From contig JAKSCP010000531.1 in assembly GCA_022360535.1 (NCBI GenBank), positions 1 to 16,604 on the forward strand: a stretch of 16,604 nt of DNA, in the 5' to 3' direction. How positions within the stretch are numbered: the stretch's first letter is position 1; every line of letters begins with the position of its first letter. The stretch is from Pseudomonadales bacterium. GTDB lineage: Bacteria; Pseudomonadota; Gammaproteobacteria; Pseudomonadales; Pseudohongiellaceae. The notes beneath the pieces were generated by a model, which was not told the DNA's origin, did no database searches, and worked only from the letters and a program-made list of their open reading frames with translations. The position numbers were made by a program, and so were the translations under genes. Below are positions 7,223 to 14,967 of this stretch, one piece after another.

Positions 7223-8191
7223 CTAGTTGAAAATGCCAAAAGTGATGATGCTGAGGAATGAGCGACCTTCGTCCTGCTCGGCACCGGTTTGGGAGTCGAT
7301 TATTTGTTGGCTACCGGAAGTGAAAGGTCTCTGCGTGGGTGCCAGCGGTGGATTACCCCGATTGTCGCCGAGTAAACCAAAAGAAACGGTGTAGAGCAGG
7401 GAAGGGTCAGTGATTTCAGTGCGAACCACGAAGTCACCGTCATCGTCGATGGCTGGATGCTCCGGGTAGTTCTCTTTGAGCAAGGCCAGCGAAGTATCTG
7501 CAAGCTCGTTAAGTCCAAGCCTGAGGTAGCATTCCACCATGATGGCCACGCCATCGGCGACGGCTGGTGTGCCCTGGAAATTCTCTACGACATATTGGCC
7601 GCGTCGCAGAGCCGCAATATAGGCGCGTCGTTCCAGATAGTAATTGGCGACGTGAATTTCATAGGCCGCGAGATTATTGCGTAGATAGACCATCCTTGAT
7701 CGGGCATCTGCTGCATAGGCACTATCGGGATATAGCGCCAGGAGCTGAGCAAAGTCATTAAAGGACTCACGGGCCATGCCGGGATCACGCTTGGTGTGGT
7801 CGATTGGCACGAATCTGCTAAAGAATCCCGACTCTCCAGTAAAGGAAGAAAGACCGCGCATGTAATAGGCGTAGTCTACATTTTCATTGTCGGGATGCAG
7901 TCGAATGAATCGGTCAGCGGCAGCTCTTGCGGCCTCATTGTCTCCGTTGCGGTAGTAGGCGTAGACGATTTCGATTTGAGCCTGAGCCGCAAAGCGTCCG
8001 AAAGGGAAGCGTGATTCTAGAGCCTGGTAGGTGGCAATGGCACCACTGAAGTTTTGTGCATTCAATTGGTCCAGGGCGCGACGATAAAACTGTTCCTCAG
8101 TACTGAGACCGGCGAATTGATCTTCATCACCGCCGAATAGCCCGCATCCACTTAGCGTGGCCAGAAGCAAAAGTGTTATCCAAAGTCTCAT
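7223..8191 (-). CDS. bamD: BamD (ComL), outer-membrane beta-barrel assembly lipoprotein
   Basis: This is a 322-residue lipoprotein with signal sequence MRLWITLLLLATLSGC. The lipobox LSGC puts the lipidated Cys at 16, and Gly at +2 is compatible with outer-membrane sorting. Residues 30-245 carry the tetratricopeptide-like BamD fold, with hallmark segments YRRALDQLNAQNFSGAI, FPFGRFAAQAQIE, DNENVDYAYYMRG and RESFNDFAQLLALYPDSAY. BamD is the essential partner of BamA in inserting outer-membrane proteins. A C-terminal extension of about 75 residues ends SFLSIITFGIFN; it is absent from E. coli BamD (about 245 residues) but, as I recall, present in Pseudomonas-type proteins. bamD is divergent from rluD, a conserved gammaproteobacterial arrangement. 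After the stop, only a 5-bp hairpin (7191-7203) without a T-run is seen, so read-through into the sigma operon is possible. Confidence 0.95.
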   Translation of the reverse strand: MRLWITLLLLATLSGCGLFGGDEDQFAGLSTEEQFYRRALDQLNAQNFSGAIATYQALESRFPFGRFAAQAQIEIVYAYYRNGDNEAARAAADRFIRLHPDNENVDYAYYMRGLSSFTGESGFFSRFVPIDHTKRDPGMARESFNDFAQLLALYPDSAYAADARSRMVYLRNNLAAYEIHVANYYLERRAYIAALRRGQYVVENFQGTPAVADGVAIMVECYLRLGLNELADTSLALLKENYPEHPAIDDDGDFVVRTEITDPSLLYTVSFGLLGDNRGNPPLAPTQRPFTSGSQQIIDSQTGAEQDEGRSFLSIITFGIFN

Positions 8192-8352
8192 GAGATTCGT
8201 TACAAGCGTGTTTTTCAGGTTGCGCGGTCGGAAAAATCGCTATTAAACCATAGCCTTGGGACTAAACCCATACTCCAGACCCACACTCAAGCGCAACATA
8301 GCAGTGTCGCGGATTCGCTGCTCCAGAGGGCGCATTCAAGTATCATTATTTG

Positions 8353-9318
8353 GTGAGTTCCGAAAACCAACAAATCAGCCTGCAGGCACAAGTGCCGGAT
8401 TCCCTCACCGGTAATAGATTGGACCAGATTGCGGCCAAATTGTTTCCTGACTATTCCCGCGCAAGGCTGCAAGCATGGATCAAGGCGGGGTGCCTGCTGG
8501 TTGACGGTCGGCAACTAAAGCCCAGGGACAGCATTGCCAGCGGGGCAACCCTCAGCCTGAATGCTGAGTTGGAAGCCGCGGACAGTTGGGTGGCGCAGCC
8601 TTTACCATTGAACATCTTATATGAAGATGAACACGTGCTGGTGATTAACAAAGCTGCGGGGGTGGTTGTTCATCCTGCAGCAGGACACAGGGAAGGGACT
8701 TTGCTCAATGGATTGTTGAGCCACTGTCCGCAACTGGAGCAGTTGCCCCGTGCCGGAATCGTGCATCGTTTGGATAAAGATACGACAGGGGTAATGGTTG
8801 TAGCTAAGTCATTACCGGCGCACACCCAGTTGGTGCGGCATCTACAACAGCGAAAAATTCGCAGGGAGTACGAGGCCGTCGTGCAAGGGGTACTCACCGG
8901 TGGCGGTACCATAGACGCACCTCTGGGAAGGCATCCAGTCAGTCGAAAGAAGCGAGCAGTGACTGAGAAAGGTCAGGAAGCTGTCACCCATTATCGGGTG
9001 ATTCAACGCTATCGTTCTCATACCCATGTTCATGTGCAGCTTGAAACCGGGAGAACCCATCAGATTCGAGTGCATATGGCGCACGTGAACTATCCCCTGG
9101 TAGGTGACCAGACTTATGGAGGAAGATTGCAGATTCCTGCCGCCAGCTCTTCTCAACTCATTGAGCAGTTGCAGAGTTTTAAGCGACAGGCATTGCATGC
9201 AAGGCGACTCACTCTGCAACTGCCAGACGCTGATGATCCCAGTACCTGGGAAGCGCCTTTACCCGAGGATATGTTGGAGTTATTGCGCGCCATGGAAACA
9301 GACCATGGAAATAAATAG
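8353..9318 (+). CDS. rluD: RluD, 23S rRNA pseudouridine synthase (1911/1915/1917)
   Basis: The protein has an N-terminal S4 RNA-binding domain (about 17-65, NRLDQIAAKLFPDYSRARLQ) and the RluA-family catalytic domain (about 85-310). The catalytic Asp141 lies in the signature GIVHRLDKDTTGVMVVAKS, and LETGRTHQIRVH is also present. RluD isomerises three uridines in helix 69 of 23S rRNA and is important for ribosome assembly. The start is GTG 8353 (321 residues) or an adjacent TTG 8350; neither has a recognisable Shine-Dalgarno. rluD is divergent from bamD and is followed 18 bp later by pgeF, an arrangement common in gammaproteobacteria and the reason for choosing RluD over RluC or RluA paralogues. 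Confidence 0.95.
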   Translation: MSSENQQISLQAQVPDSLTGNRLDQIAAKLFPDYSRARLQAWIKAGCLLVDGRQLKPRDSIASGATLSLNAELEAADSWVAQPLPLNILYEDEHVLVINKAAGVVVHPAAGHREGTLLNGLLSHCPQLEQLPRAGIVHRLDKDTTGVMVVAKSLPAHTQLVRHLQQRKIRREYEAVVQGVLTGGGTIDAPLGRHPVSRKKRAVTEKGQEAVTHYRVIQRYRSHTHVHVQLETGRTHQIRVHMAHVNYPLVGDQTYGGRLQIPAASSSQLIEQLQSFKRQALHARRLTLQLPDADDPSTWEAPLPEDMLELLRAMETDHGNK

Positions 9319-9336
9319 CTACCAAGAATAGATGTT

Positions 9337-10083
9337 ATGACACAGTTAAAGCGGATCACACCTGATTGGCCAGCGCCGGGTAATGTGGGGACGATTGTCA
9401 CCACTCGCATGGGTGGGGTTAGCTCTGACCCATTTGATAGCCTGAACCTTGCTTTGCACGTGGAAGATGATCCTGTGGCAGTCAAAAAAAACCGCCAGCT
9501 CGTAGCTTCCGACAACGCTGAACAACTCGATTGGCAATGGCTCAACCAGGTTCATGGGAGCCAGGTACATACCCTGAGTGCAACACAGGACGCATTGACA
9601 GGCGATGGCTTGGCTACCGGAACTCCGGGGTTGGTGTGCTGTGTAATGACAGCCGATTGTTTGCCAGTGCTGTTTTGCAATAAGGAAGGAACTGAAGTGG
9701 CCATTGCCCACGGAGGTTGGCGTGGTCTCGCCGATTCGATTTTGACCCGTACCCAGACCGCAATGCAGAGTGCTCCTGATTCCTTGTTGGCATGGCTGGG
9801 GCCAGCGATAGGGCCGGAAAATTTCGAGGTGGGGATGGAAGTCAGGGAGAGATTTTTGTCGCAGGATGATTCGAAAGAAATGGCTTCGAATTTCGCTCCT
9901 GTAGCTGAGGGAAAATATCTGGCCAATCTATATGGGATTGCTCGTAGACAGTTACGGCTATTGGGTATCGACCAGGTCTATGGCGGCTCATATTGCACAT
10001 TCCGTGATGCCGATCTGTTTTTTTCCTATCGTCGCGATGGTGTCACTGGTCGTCAACTCAGCGCCATCTATCTACGGCCCTGA
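9337..10083 (+). CDS. pgeF: PgeF (YfiH), peptidoglycan editing factor / multicopper-like purine nucleoside phosphorylase family
   Basis: The 248-residue protein has the whole DUF152/YfiH fold. A TTRMGGVS start is followed by the conserved metal ligands His73 (NQVHGSQV), Cys108 (TADCLPVLF) and His125 (IAHGGWRG), then GPAIGPENFEVG and the closing YRRDGVTGRQLSAIYL. In E. coli YfiH removes wrongly incorporated L-Ser-containing UDP-MurNAc intermediates, and the wider family has purine nucleoside phosphorylase/adenosine deaminase activity; which activity matters here cannot be read from the sequence. It lies 18 bp after rluD and is probably co-transcribed. clpB follows across 151 bp but has its own heat-shock promoter. 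Confidence 0.93.
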   Translation: MTQLKRITPDWPAPGNVGTIVTTRMGGVSSDPFDSLNLALHVEDDPVAVKKNRQLVASDNAEQLDWQWLNQVHGSQVHTLSATQDALTGDGLATGTPGLVCCVMTADCLPVLFCNKEGTEVAIAHGGWRGLADSILTRTQTAMQSAPDSLLAWLGPAIGPENFEVGMEVRERFLSQDDSKEMASNFAPVAEGKYLANLYGIARRQLRLLGIDQVYGGSYCTFRDADLFFSYRRDGVTGRQLSAIYLRP

Positions 10084-10132
10084 ATAGCCCCAAATCCGTA
10101 AGTTTGATCCGCATCAACAATCCTGCCGGACA

Positions 10133-10163
10133 CATTGAATTTTGGCCGGTGCAACCCAATAAA
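10133..10163 (+). promoter_or_regulatory. sigma-32 (RpoH)-type heat-shock promoter of clpB
   Basis: CATTGAA (10133-10139) resembles the sigma-32 -35 element CTTGAA. CCCAATAAA (10155-10163) resembles the -10 element CCCCATTTA, with a 15-bp spacer. Both elements lie about 70-100 bp before the clpB ATG, as expected for a heat-inducible disaggregase. It is the only region in the gap with this pattern. Transcription start is inferred, not shown. Confidence 0.68.
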
Positions 10164-10234
10164 TAGAGCAGACTTTAATGACTTAGAGGCGGGCGGCACT
10201 AACGGGTGGCGGCTGCCATTATGCGGATAGCACT

Positions 10235-12859
10235 ATGCGAATCGACAAACTAACCAGCAAATTGCAGGCGGCCCTGTCTGACGCGCAATCTTTAGCGGTA
10301 GGCAAGGACCACAACCTGATCCAGCCAGTGCATTTATTGCTGGCCCTGATCGATCAGAAAGGTGGATCGGTTAGGCCGCTGTTGTCACAAACTGGATTCA
10401 ATATTCCAGAACTGCGTGGGCAACTGCAAAAAGCTGTCGATGATCTTCCTCAGGTTCCAGATAACGGTGGAGAGATCTCAGTTTCTCCCGAGCTTGGCAA
10501 GCTATTGAATCAGGCTGACAAGCTTGCTCAGCAGAAGGGCGACAGTTTTATCTCCAGTGAAACTATCTTGTTGGTTGCCATGCAAGACAAAGGCGGTGTA
10601 GGCAAGATACTCAATAGTTTCGGTGTCTCTCCTCAGGCATTGGAAAATGCCATTATGAATTTGCGCGGTGGAGATAGTGTCGATGATCCCGCAGCCGAGG
10701 ATTCCTGGCAGGCACTCAACAAGTACTGTGTCGATCTTACCGAACGAGCGGAGGAAGGAAGTCTGGATCCCGTTATCGGTAGAGATGCAGAAATTCGCCG
10801 CACTGTTCAGGTTTTGCAACGGCGTACCAAAAACAATCCGGTGCTTATTGGAGAGCCTGGCGTGGGTAAGACTGCTATCGTGGAAGGTCTTGCGCAACGT
10901 ATCGTTAATGGCGAAGTGCCGGAAGGACTGCGCGACAAAAAAATTCTCGCCCTGGATATGGGCGCATTGATAGCGGGTGCAAAATTTCGGGGTGAGTTCG
11001 AAGAGCGTTTGAAAGCCGTTCTCAATGAATTATCGAAGCAGGAAGGCTCCATCATTCTCTTTATCGATGAGTTGCATACCATGGTCGGCGCCGGCAAGGC
11101 CGAAGGTGCCATGGATGCAGGCAATATGTTGAAGCCAGCATTGGCCCGAGGTGAACTGCACTGCGTTGGCGCCACTACGCTGGACGAATACAGGCAATAC
11201 ATAGAGAAAGATGCGGCGCTGGAACGACGCTTTCAAAAAGTACTGGTGGAAGAACCCACCGAAGAAGACACCATCGCCATCTTACGCGGATTGAAAGAAC
11301 GCTATGAGGTACATCATGGCGTGGACATTTCCGATTCCGCCATTATTGCTTCAGCCAGACTCTCTCAGCGTTATATCACCGATCGTCAACTGCCGGACAA
11401 AGCGATTGACCTGGTGGATGAAGCCGCGAGTCTGATTCGAATGGAAATCGACTCCAAGCCGGAGGAAATGGATAAATTAGAGCGGCGCCTCATCCAGCTA
11501 AAAATCGAACAGGAAGCTCTGAAGAAAGATGAGGATGCGGCTTCACTGAAACGCAAGGACAAGCTCGCCGAAGAGATCGCCGAGCTGGAGCGGGAGTATG
11601 CCGATCTGGAAGAGATCTGGAAGGCGGAAAAAGCGTCTCTACAAGGTACTGCAACTATCAAGAGTAGTCTGGAGAAAGCCAGGCACGACATGGAAACAGC
11701 CCGACGTTCCGGTGATTTGGCGCGCATGTCTGAAATTCAGTACGGTGTCATTCCTGGTCTTGAAAGAAAGCTGGAAATGGCTGCAGAAGCGGAGGCGGCG
11801 GAGAAAAAGTTGCTGCGTAATCGCGTTACCGAAGAAGAGATTGCCGATGTGGTCTCACGCTCTACTGGTATTCCAGTGAGCAAGATGTTGCAGGGCGACA
11901 AGCAGCGTTTGTTGCAAATGGAAGAAGCCTTGCACAAGCGGGTGATCGGGCAAAACGAAGCCATCGAGGCCGTTGCCAATGCGGTGCGACGATCCCGCTC
12001 CGGGTTATCCGATCCGAATCGTCCGAATGGTTCTTTTCTTTTTCTTGGCCCAACAGGCGTGGGTAAAACCGAATTGTGTAAAGCGCTGGCGGAATTTCTG
12101 TTCGACACGGAAGAGGCCATGGTGCGCATCGATATGTCTGAGTTCATGGAGCAACATTCAGTCGCTCGATTAATCGGAGCGCCTCCCGGTTATGTCGGTT
12201 ATGAAGAAGGCGGTTATCTCACGGAGGCAGTACGGCGTCGACCTTATTCGGTGTTGTTGCTGGACGAAGTGGAAAAAGCCCACCCTGATGTCTTTAATGT
12301 GTTACTTCAGGTATTGGATGACGGGCGCTTAACTGATGGCCACGGTCGTACTGTCGATTTCCGCAACACCGTGATTGTGATGACATCCAATCTGGGTTCT
12401 GACCGCATTCAGGAGATGATGAACGAACAAAATCTCAATGAAGAGAACTATGAAAAAGTGAAAACTGTCGTTCTGGAAACTGTGGTGCGGCATTTCTCGC
12501 CGGAGTTTGTGAATCGTATTGATGAAACGGTGGTTTTCCATCCACTGCTTCAGGAGCAGATTCGTGGCATTGCCGAAATCCAGATCGATTTACTGAACCG
12601 GCGCCTGGCCCACAGCGAGCTGCGACTGGTGGTGTCTGCTGCCGTACTCGATCGTATCGCCGAACTGGGCTACGACCCGGTTTACGGGGCGCGACCGTTG
12701 AAGCGGGCGATTCAGAACTGGATCGAGAATCCGCTGGCGCAGCATGTGCTGCAGGGTGACTACGTGGCCGGTGACGTTATCGCAGTGGATTTGGATTCTG
12801 CGGGCGAATTGGCCTTCGAAAAGGCGCCAGCCACGGATGAACAGGCCGCGGTCGCTTAG
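10235..12859 (+). CDS. clpB: ClpB, Hsp100 protein disaggregase
   Basis: This 874-residue AAA+ chaperone has the N-terminal Clp_N double repeat (about 1-145). Its first nucleotide domain has Walker A GEPGVGKT at 206-213 and Walker B ILFIDE at 274-279. The long middle coiled coil (about 410-530) separates ClpB from ClpA/ClpC. The second nucleotide domain has Walker A GPTGVGKT at 605-612 and Walker B LLLDE at 674-678, with arginine-rich C-terminal small-domain motifs such as YDPVYGARPLKRAI. With DnaK it dissolves heat-denatured aggregates. The start matches E. coli ClpB, and the C-terminus is about 15 residues longer with an Ala/Glu-rich tail. The Shine-Dalgarno is weak. E. coli makes a shorter form from an internal GTG at residue 149; here residue 149 is Val encoded by GTC, so that exact start is absent. 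Confidence 0.98.
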   Translation: MRIDKLTSKLQAALSDAQSLAVGKDHNLIQPVHLLLALIDQKGGSVRPLLSQTGFNIPELRGQLQKAVDDLPQVPDNGGEISVSPELGKLLNQADKLAQQKGDSFISSETILLVAMQDKGGVGKILNSFGVSPQALENAIMNLRGGDSVDDPAAEDSWQALNKYCVDLTERAEEGSLDPVIGRDAEIRRTVQVLQRRTKNNPVLIGEPGVGKTAIVEGLAQRIVNGEVPEGLRDKKILALDMGALIAGAKFRGEFEERLKAVLNELSKQEGSIILFIDELHTMVGAGKAEGAMDAGNMLKPALARGELHCVGATTLDEYRQYIEKDAALERRFQKVLVEEPTEEDTIAILRGLKERYEVHHGVDISDSAIIASARLSQRYITDRQLPDKAIDLVDEAASLIRMEIDSKPEEMDKLERRLIQLKIEQEALKKDEDAASLKRKDKLAEEIAELEREYADLEEIWKAEKASLQGTATIKSSLEKARHDMETARRSGDLARMSEIQYGVIPGLERKLEMAAEAEAAEKKLLRNRVTEEEIADVVSRSTGIPVSKMLQGDKQRLLQMEEALHKRVIGQNEAIEAVANAVRRSRSGLSDPNRPNGSFLFLGPTGVGKTELCKALAEFLFDTEEAMVRIDMSEFMEQHSVARLIGAPPGYVGYEEGGYLTEAVRRRPYSVLLLDEVEKAHPDVFNVLLQVLDDGRLTDGHGRTVDFRNTVIVMTSNLGSDRIQEMMNEQNLNEENYEKVKTVVLETVVRHFSPEFVNRIDETVVFHPLLQEQIRGIAEIQIDLLNRRLAHSELRLVVSAAVLDRIAELGYDPVYGARPLKRAIQNWIENPLAQHVLQGDYVAGDVIAVDLDSAGELAFEKAPATDEQAAVA

Positions 12860-12890
12860 CAACCTGTTGCCATTAGATTGCCATAAGAGC

Positions 12891-12919
12891 TTGACTTTCC
12901 TAGCTAAAATGGGAGAATC
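12891..12919 (+). promoter_or_regulatory. possible sigma-70 promoter upstream of the ilvI leader
   Basis: TTGACT (12891-12896) is a good -35 hexamer. At 17 bp spacing the -10 would be AGAATC (12914-12919), which is poor. A better -10, TAAAAT (12905-12910), is only 8 bp from TTGACT and has no good -35 of its own. The combination is suggestive but not a clean promoter. Confidence 0.35.
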
Positions 12920-12935
12920 GCCGTGTTTTTGTAGG

Positions 12936-12971
12936 GTGAGCGGTAACTCCCGTCACACTGCTGTAGTCTGA
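12936..12971 (+). CDS. possible 11-codon leader peptide ending Val-Val before ilvI
   Basis: From GTG 12936 the frame reads MSGNSRHTAVV and stops at 12971; the frame also extends up to an ATG at 12909, giving 20 residues. The last two codons, GTA GTC for valine, plus the first two bases of the stop codon form the 5' arm of hairpin 1. Valine is an end product of the IlvIH pathway, so ribosome stalling there could affect folding. Against it: only two branched-chain codons, no clear Shine-Dalgarno, and the T-run terminator lies about 200 nt further on. Confidence 0.25.
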   Translation: MSGNSRHTAVV

Positions 12972-13042
12972 CCCCCGCCACGACCTGGCATCTCAGCAGA
13001 CTACGTTCTAGGTGTAGGACAACATCCAGCCCAGGCCACCTC

Positions 13043-13063
13043 CACGATATCTATCACGATATC
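13043..13063. repeat. 9-bp direct repeat CACGATATC x2, also able to fold as a hairpin
   Basis: CACGATATC occurs at 13043-13051 and again at 13055-13063, one 12-bp step apart (just over one helical turn). Because GATATC is itself palindromic, the same sequence also forms a 7-bp hairpin (13045-13051/13058-13064). As DNA it could bind a regulator on one face; as RNA it would be a stem in the ilvI leader. Confidence 0.5.
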
Positions 13064-13154
13064 GCGCATGGGGCCGACATTTTGCATGAAACCGGGAATT
13101 CGACGGGGTCGTTCGGTTGCTTGCGAAGTGTGAAAAAGACTCATATTTAACTCG

Positions 13155-13199
13155 CATGACGGCTGGCTCCAGACGGGGCAGTTACTGTCATGGTTTTTT
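13155..13199 (+). terminator. terminator-like hairpin and T6 run 40 bp before ilvI (possible attenuator)
   Basis: CATGACGG (13155-13162) pairs with CTGTCATG (13185-13192), giving 8 bp with one G-T pair and a 22-nt loop that can partly fold on itself (CTG/CAG at 13163-13165/13170-13172). One G and then six T (13194-13199) follow. Its place between clpB and ilvI means it could end clpB transcription or attenuate ilvI from an upstream promoter. The large loop makes it weaker than a textbook terminator. Confidence 0.42.
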
Positions 13200-13238
13200 G
13201 ATGTTGTTTAACGAAGTGACTAATTAGAGGCAAGAAAA

Positions 13239-14966
13239 GTGGAAGAATTATCTGGTGGCGAAATGCTTATTCGTGCTCTGCACGATGAGGGTGTGGAGAT
13301 ACTGTTCGGTTATCCGGGCGGTGCCGTGCTGCATATATATGACGCAATATTTCACCAGGATAAAGTGGAACATATTCTTGTGCGCCATGAGCAAGCGGCA
13401 ACCCATGCCGCCGATGGCTATGCGCGCGCAACCGGCAAGCCGGGTGTGGTGCTGGTAACTTCTGGCCCTGGTGCAACCAATGCCATCACAGGCATTGCTA
13501 CCGCTTATATGGATTCCATTCCCATGGTGGTGATCTCCGGGCAGGTCGAGAGTCGAATGATCGGTTCCGATGGCTTTCAGGAAACTGACATGGTTGGTGT
13601 GTCTCGCCCGGTTGTGAAGCACAGTTTTATGGTGCAGAACGCCGAGGAAATTCCCCGTATCGTCAAGAAAGCTTTTCATATTGCGACTACCGGACGTCCC
13701 GGACCGGTGGTAATTGACGTGCCTAAAGATGTCACCGATCCAAAACTGAAATTTCCTTATGAATACCCAAAGGACATCAAGCTGCGTTCCTATCAGGTTC
13801 CTGCCAAAGGACATTCCGGTCAGATAAAGAAAGCGGTAGATGCCTTGCTTTCTGCCAAGCGTCCGATGATATACACCGGTGGTGGCGTCATCATGGGTGA
13901 AGGATCAGAGGAACTTACGGAGTTAACGCACAAGCTTGGTTATCCAATCACTAATACCTTGATGGGTCTGGGTGCTTATCCAGCTTCCGATAAACAGTTT
14001 CTGGGTATGCTAGGGATGCATGGTACCTATGAAGCCAATATGGCGATGCACTATTGCGATGTGCTGCTTGCCATTGGTGCACGTTTCGATGATCGGGTTA
14101 CCAATTCCGACACCAGTAAATTTTGCCCCGATGCCACCATCCTCCATGTTGATGTGGATCCAGCATCTATCTCTAAGACTGTGACGGCCGATGTGCCGAT
14201 AGTCGGACCGGTAAAAGCAGTTCTGAAAGAAATGATCACGCAACTGGATAACTCCAGCAATAAGGTCGATGAGCATGCGCTGGAAGTCTGGTGGAAACAA
14301 ATAGAACAATGGCGAGAGAAAGAGTGCCTCGCAGTTACTCCAGCAGAGAACGGTGTGATTAAACCGCAACAAGCAGTACAGGCCCTGTACGAAGTCACTA
14401 AGGGCGATGCCTATGTGTCTTCAGACGTTGGGCAGCATCAGATGTTTGCTGCCCAGTACTATGGTTTTGACAAACCCAGGCGCTGGATCAACTCCGGTGG
14501 TTTGGGCACCATGGGGTTCGGCTTTCCTGCTGCCATGGGTGTGCAGTTTGCTTTCCCAGACGCGATTTCAGTCTGCATTACCGGCGAAGGCAGCTTCATG
14601 ATGAATCAGCAGGAGTTTGCAACCTGTATGCAGTACGGATTGCCAGTCAAAATCATCTGCCTGAACAATCAGGCACTGGGCATGGTGAAGCAGTGGCAGG
14701 ACATGCAATACGGCGGCCGCCACAGTCATAGTACTTATTCCGAGTCACTTCCTGATTTCATCAAACTGGCCGAAGCCTATGGTCATGTTGGTATCCGCAT
14801 CGAAAAACTGGATGAACTCCATTCCAAGTTGGAAGAAGCCATTGCCATGAAAGACAAATTGGTGTTTGTCGATGTGTTGGTTGATCCAGGCGAACACGTT
14901 TATCCCATGGCGATCAAGGGTGGTGCTATGAAGGATATGGTTTTGAGTAAAACGGAGCGCACCTAA
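13239..14966 (+). CDS. ilvI: IlvI, acetolactate synthase large (catalytic) subunit
   Basis: This 575-residue ThDP enzyme condenses pyruvate with pyruvate or 2-ketobutyrate, the first committed step of valine/leucine and isoleucine synthesis. The N-terminal PYR domain (about 1-165) has LFGYPGGAVLHIYDA and catalytic Glu51 in VRHEQAATHAADGYAR. The central FAD-binding domain spans about 190-335 (YTGGGV, GMLGMHGTYEAN, ARFDDRVT). The C-terminal PP domain (about 370-550) has the ThDP/Mg motif beginning GEGSFMMNQQE at 449, with Glu where many members have Asp (GDGS). The GTG start at 13239 has AGAGG at 13226-13230 with 8-bp spacing, and the N-terminus aligns with E. coli IlvI. ilvH follows after a single base. 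The regulatory region upstream is described separately. Confidence 0.97.
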   Translation: MEELSGGEMLIRALHDEGVEILFGYPGGAVLHIYDAIFHQDKVEHILVRHEQAATHAADGYARATGKPGVVLVTSGPGATNAITGIATAYMDSIPMVVISGQVESRMIGSDGFQETDMVGVSRPVVKHSFMVQNAEEIPRIVKKAFHIATTGRPGPVVIDVPKDVTDPKLKFPYEYPKDIKLRSYQVPAKGHSGQIKKAVDALLSAKRPMIYTGGGVIMGEGSEELTELTHKLGYPITNTLMGLGAYPASDKQFLGMLGMHGTYEANMAMHYCDVLLAIGARFDDRVTNSDTSKFCPDATILHVDVDPASISKTVTADVPIVGPVKAVLKEMITQLDNSSNKVDEHALEVWWKQIEQWREKECLAVTPAENGVIKPQQAVQALYEVTKGDAYVSSDVGQHQMFAAQYYGFDKPRRWINSGGLGTMGFGFPAAMGVQFAFPDAISVCITGEGSFMMNQQEFATCMQYGLPVKIICLNNQALGMVKQWQDMQYGGRHSHSTYSESLPDFIKLAEAYGHVGIRIEKLDELHSKLEEAIAMKDKLVFVDVLVDPGEHVYPMAIKGGAMKDMVLSKTERT

Positions 14967-14967
14967 G

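Larger units (their letters stand above)
12860..13238 (+). promoter_or_regulatory. gene-free ilvI upstream region with multiple hairpins; putative structured leader
   Basis: This 379-bp gap has no convincing gene but much secondary-structure potential. Hairpin 1 pairs GTAGTCTG (12963-12970) with CAGACTAC (12997-13004) and encloses GCCA/TGGC (12977-12980/12986-12989). Hairpin 2 pairs 13005-13010 with 13015-13020 (GTTCTA/TAGGAC, one G-T pair). Hairpin 3 is CGATATC/GATATCG (13045-13051/13058-13064). A terminator-like hairpin follows at 13155-13192. The distance from a possible promoter near 12891 to the ilvI start would make a leader of about 310 nt. Long structured leaders are common for branched-chain amino-acid operons, which are often attenuated. 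Whether this one is transcribed with ilvI is inferred. Confidence 0.5.

Noticed and set aside
10655..10690. internal translation start for a short ClpB form
   Set aside because: The residue matching the E. coli internal start is GTC, not GTG; ATG at residue 141 has only a poor ribosome binding site.
13066..13134. small ORF MGPTFCMKPG... considered as an ilv leader peptide
   Set aside because: It contains few branched-chain codons and no ribosome binding site.
13156..13227. 23-codon ORF whose stop touches the ilvI Shine-Dalgarno
   Set aside because: It begins inside the terminator-like hairpin, has no Shine-Dalgarno and no amino-acid bias; probably chance.
13248..13814. 188-residue open frame on the minus strand
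   Set aside because: It is antisense to the conserved N-terminal domain of ilvI and has no recognisable domain.
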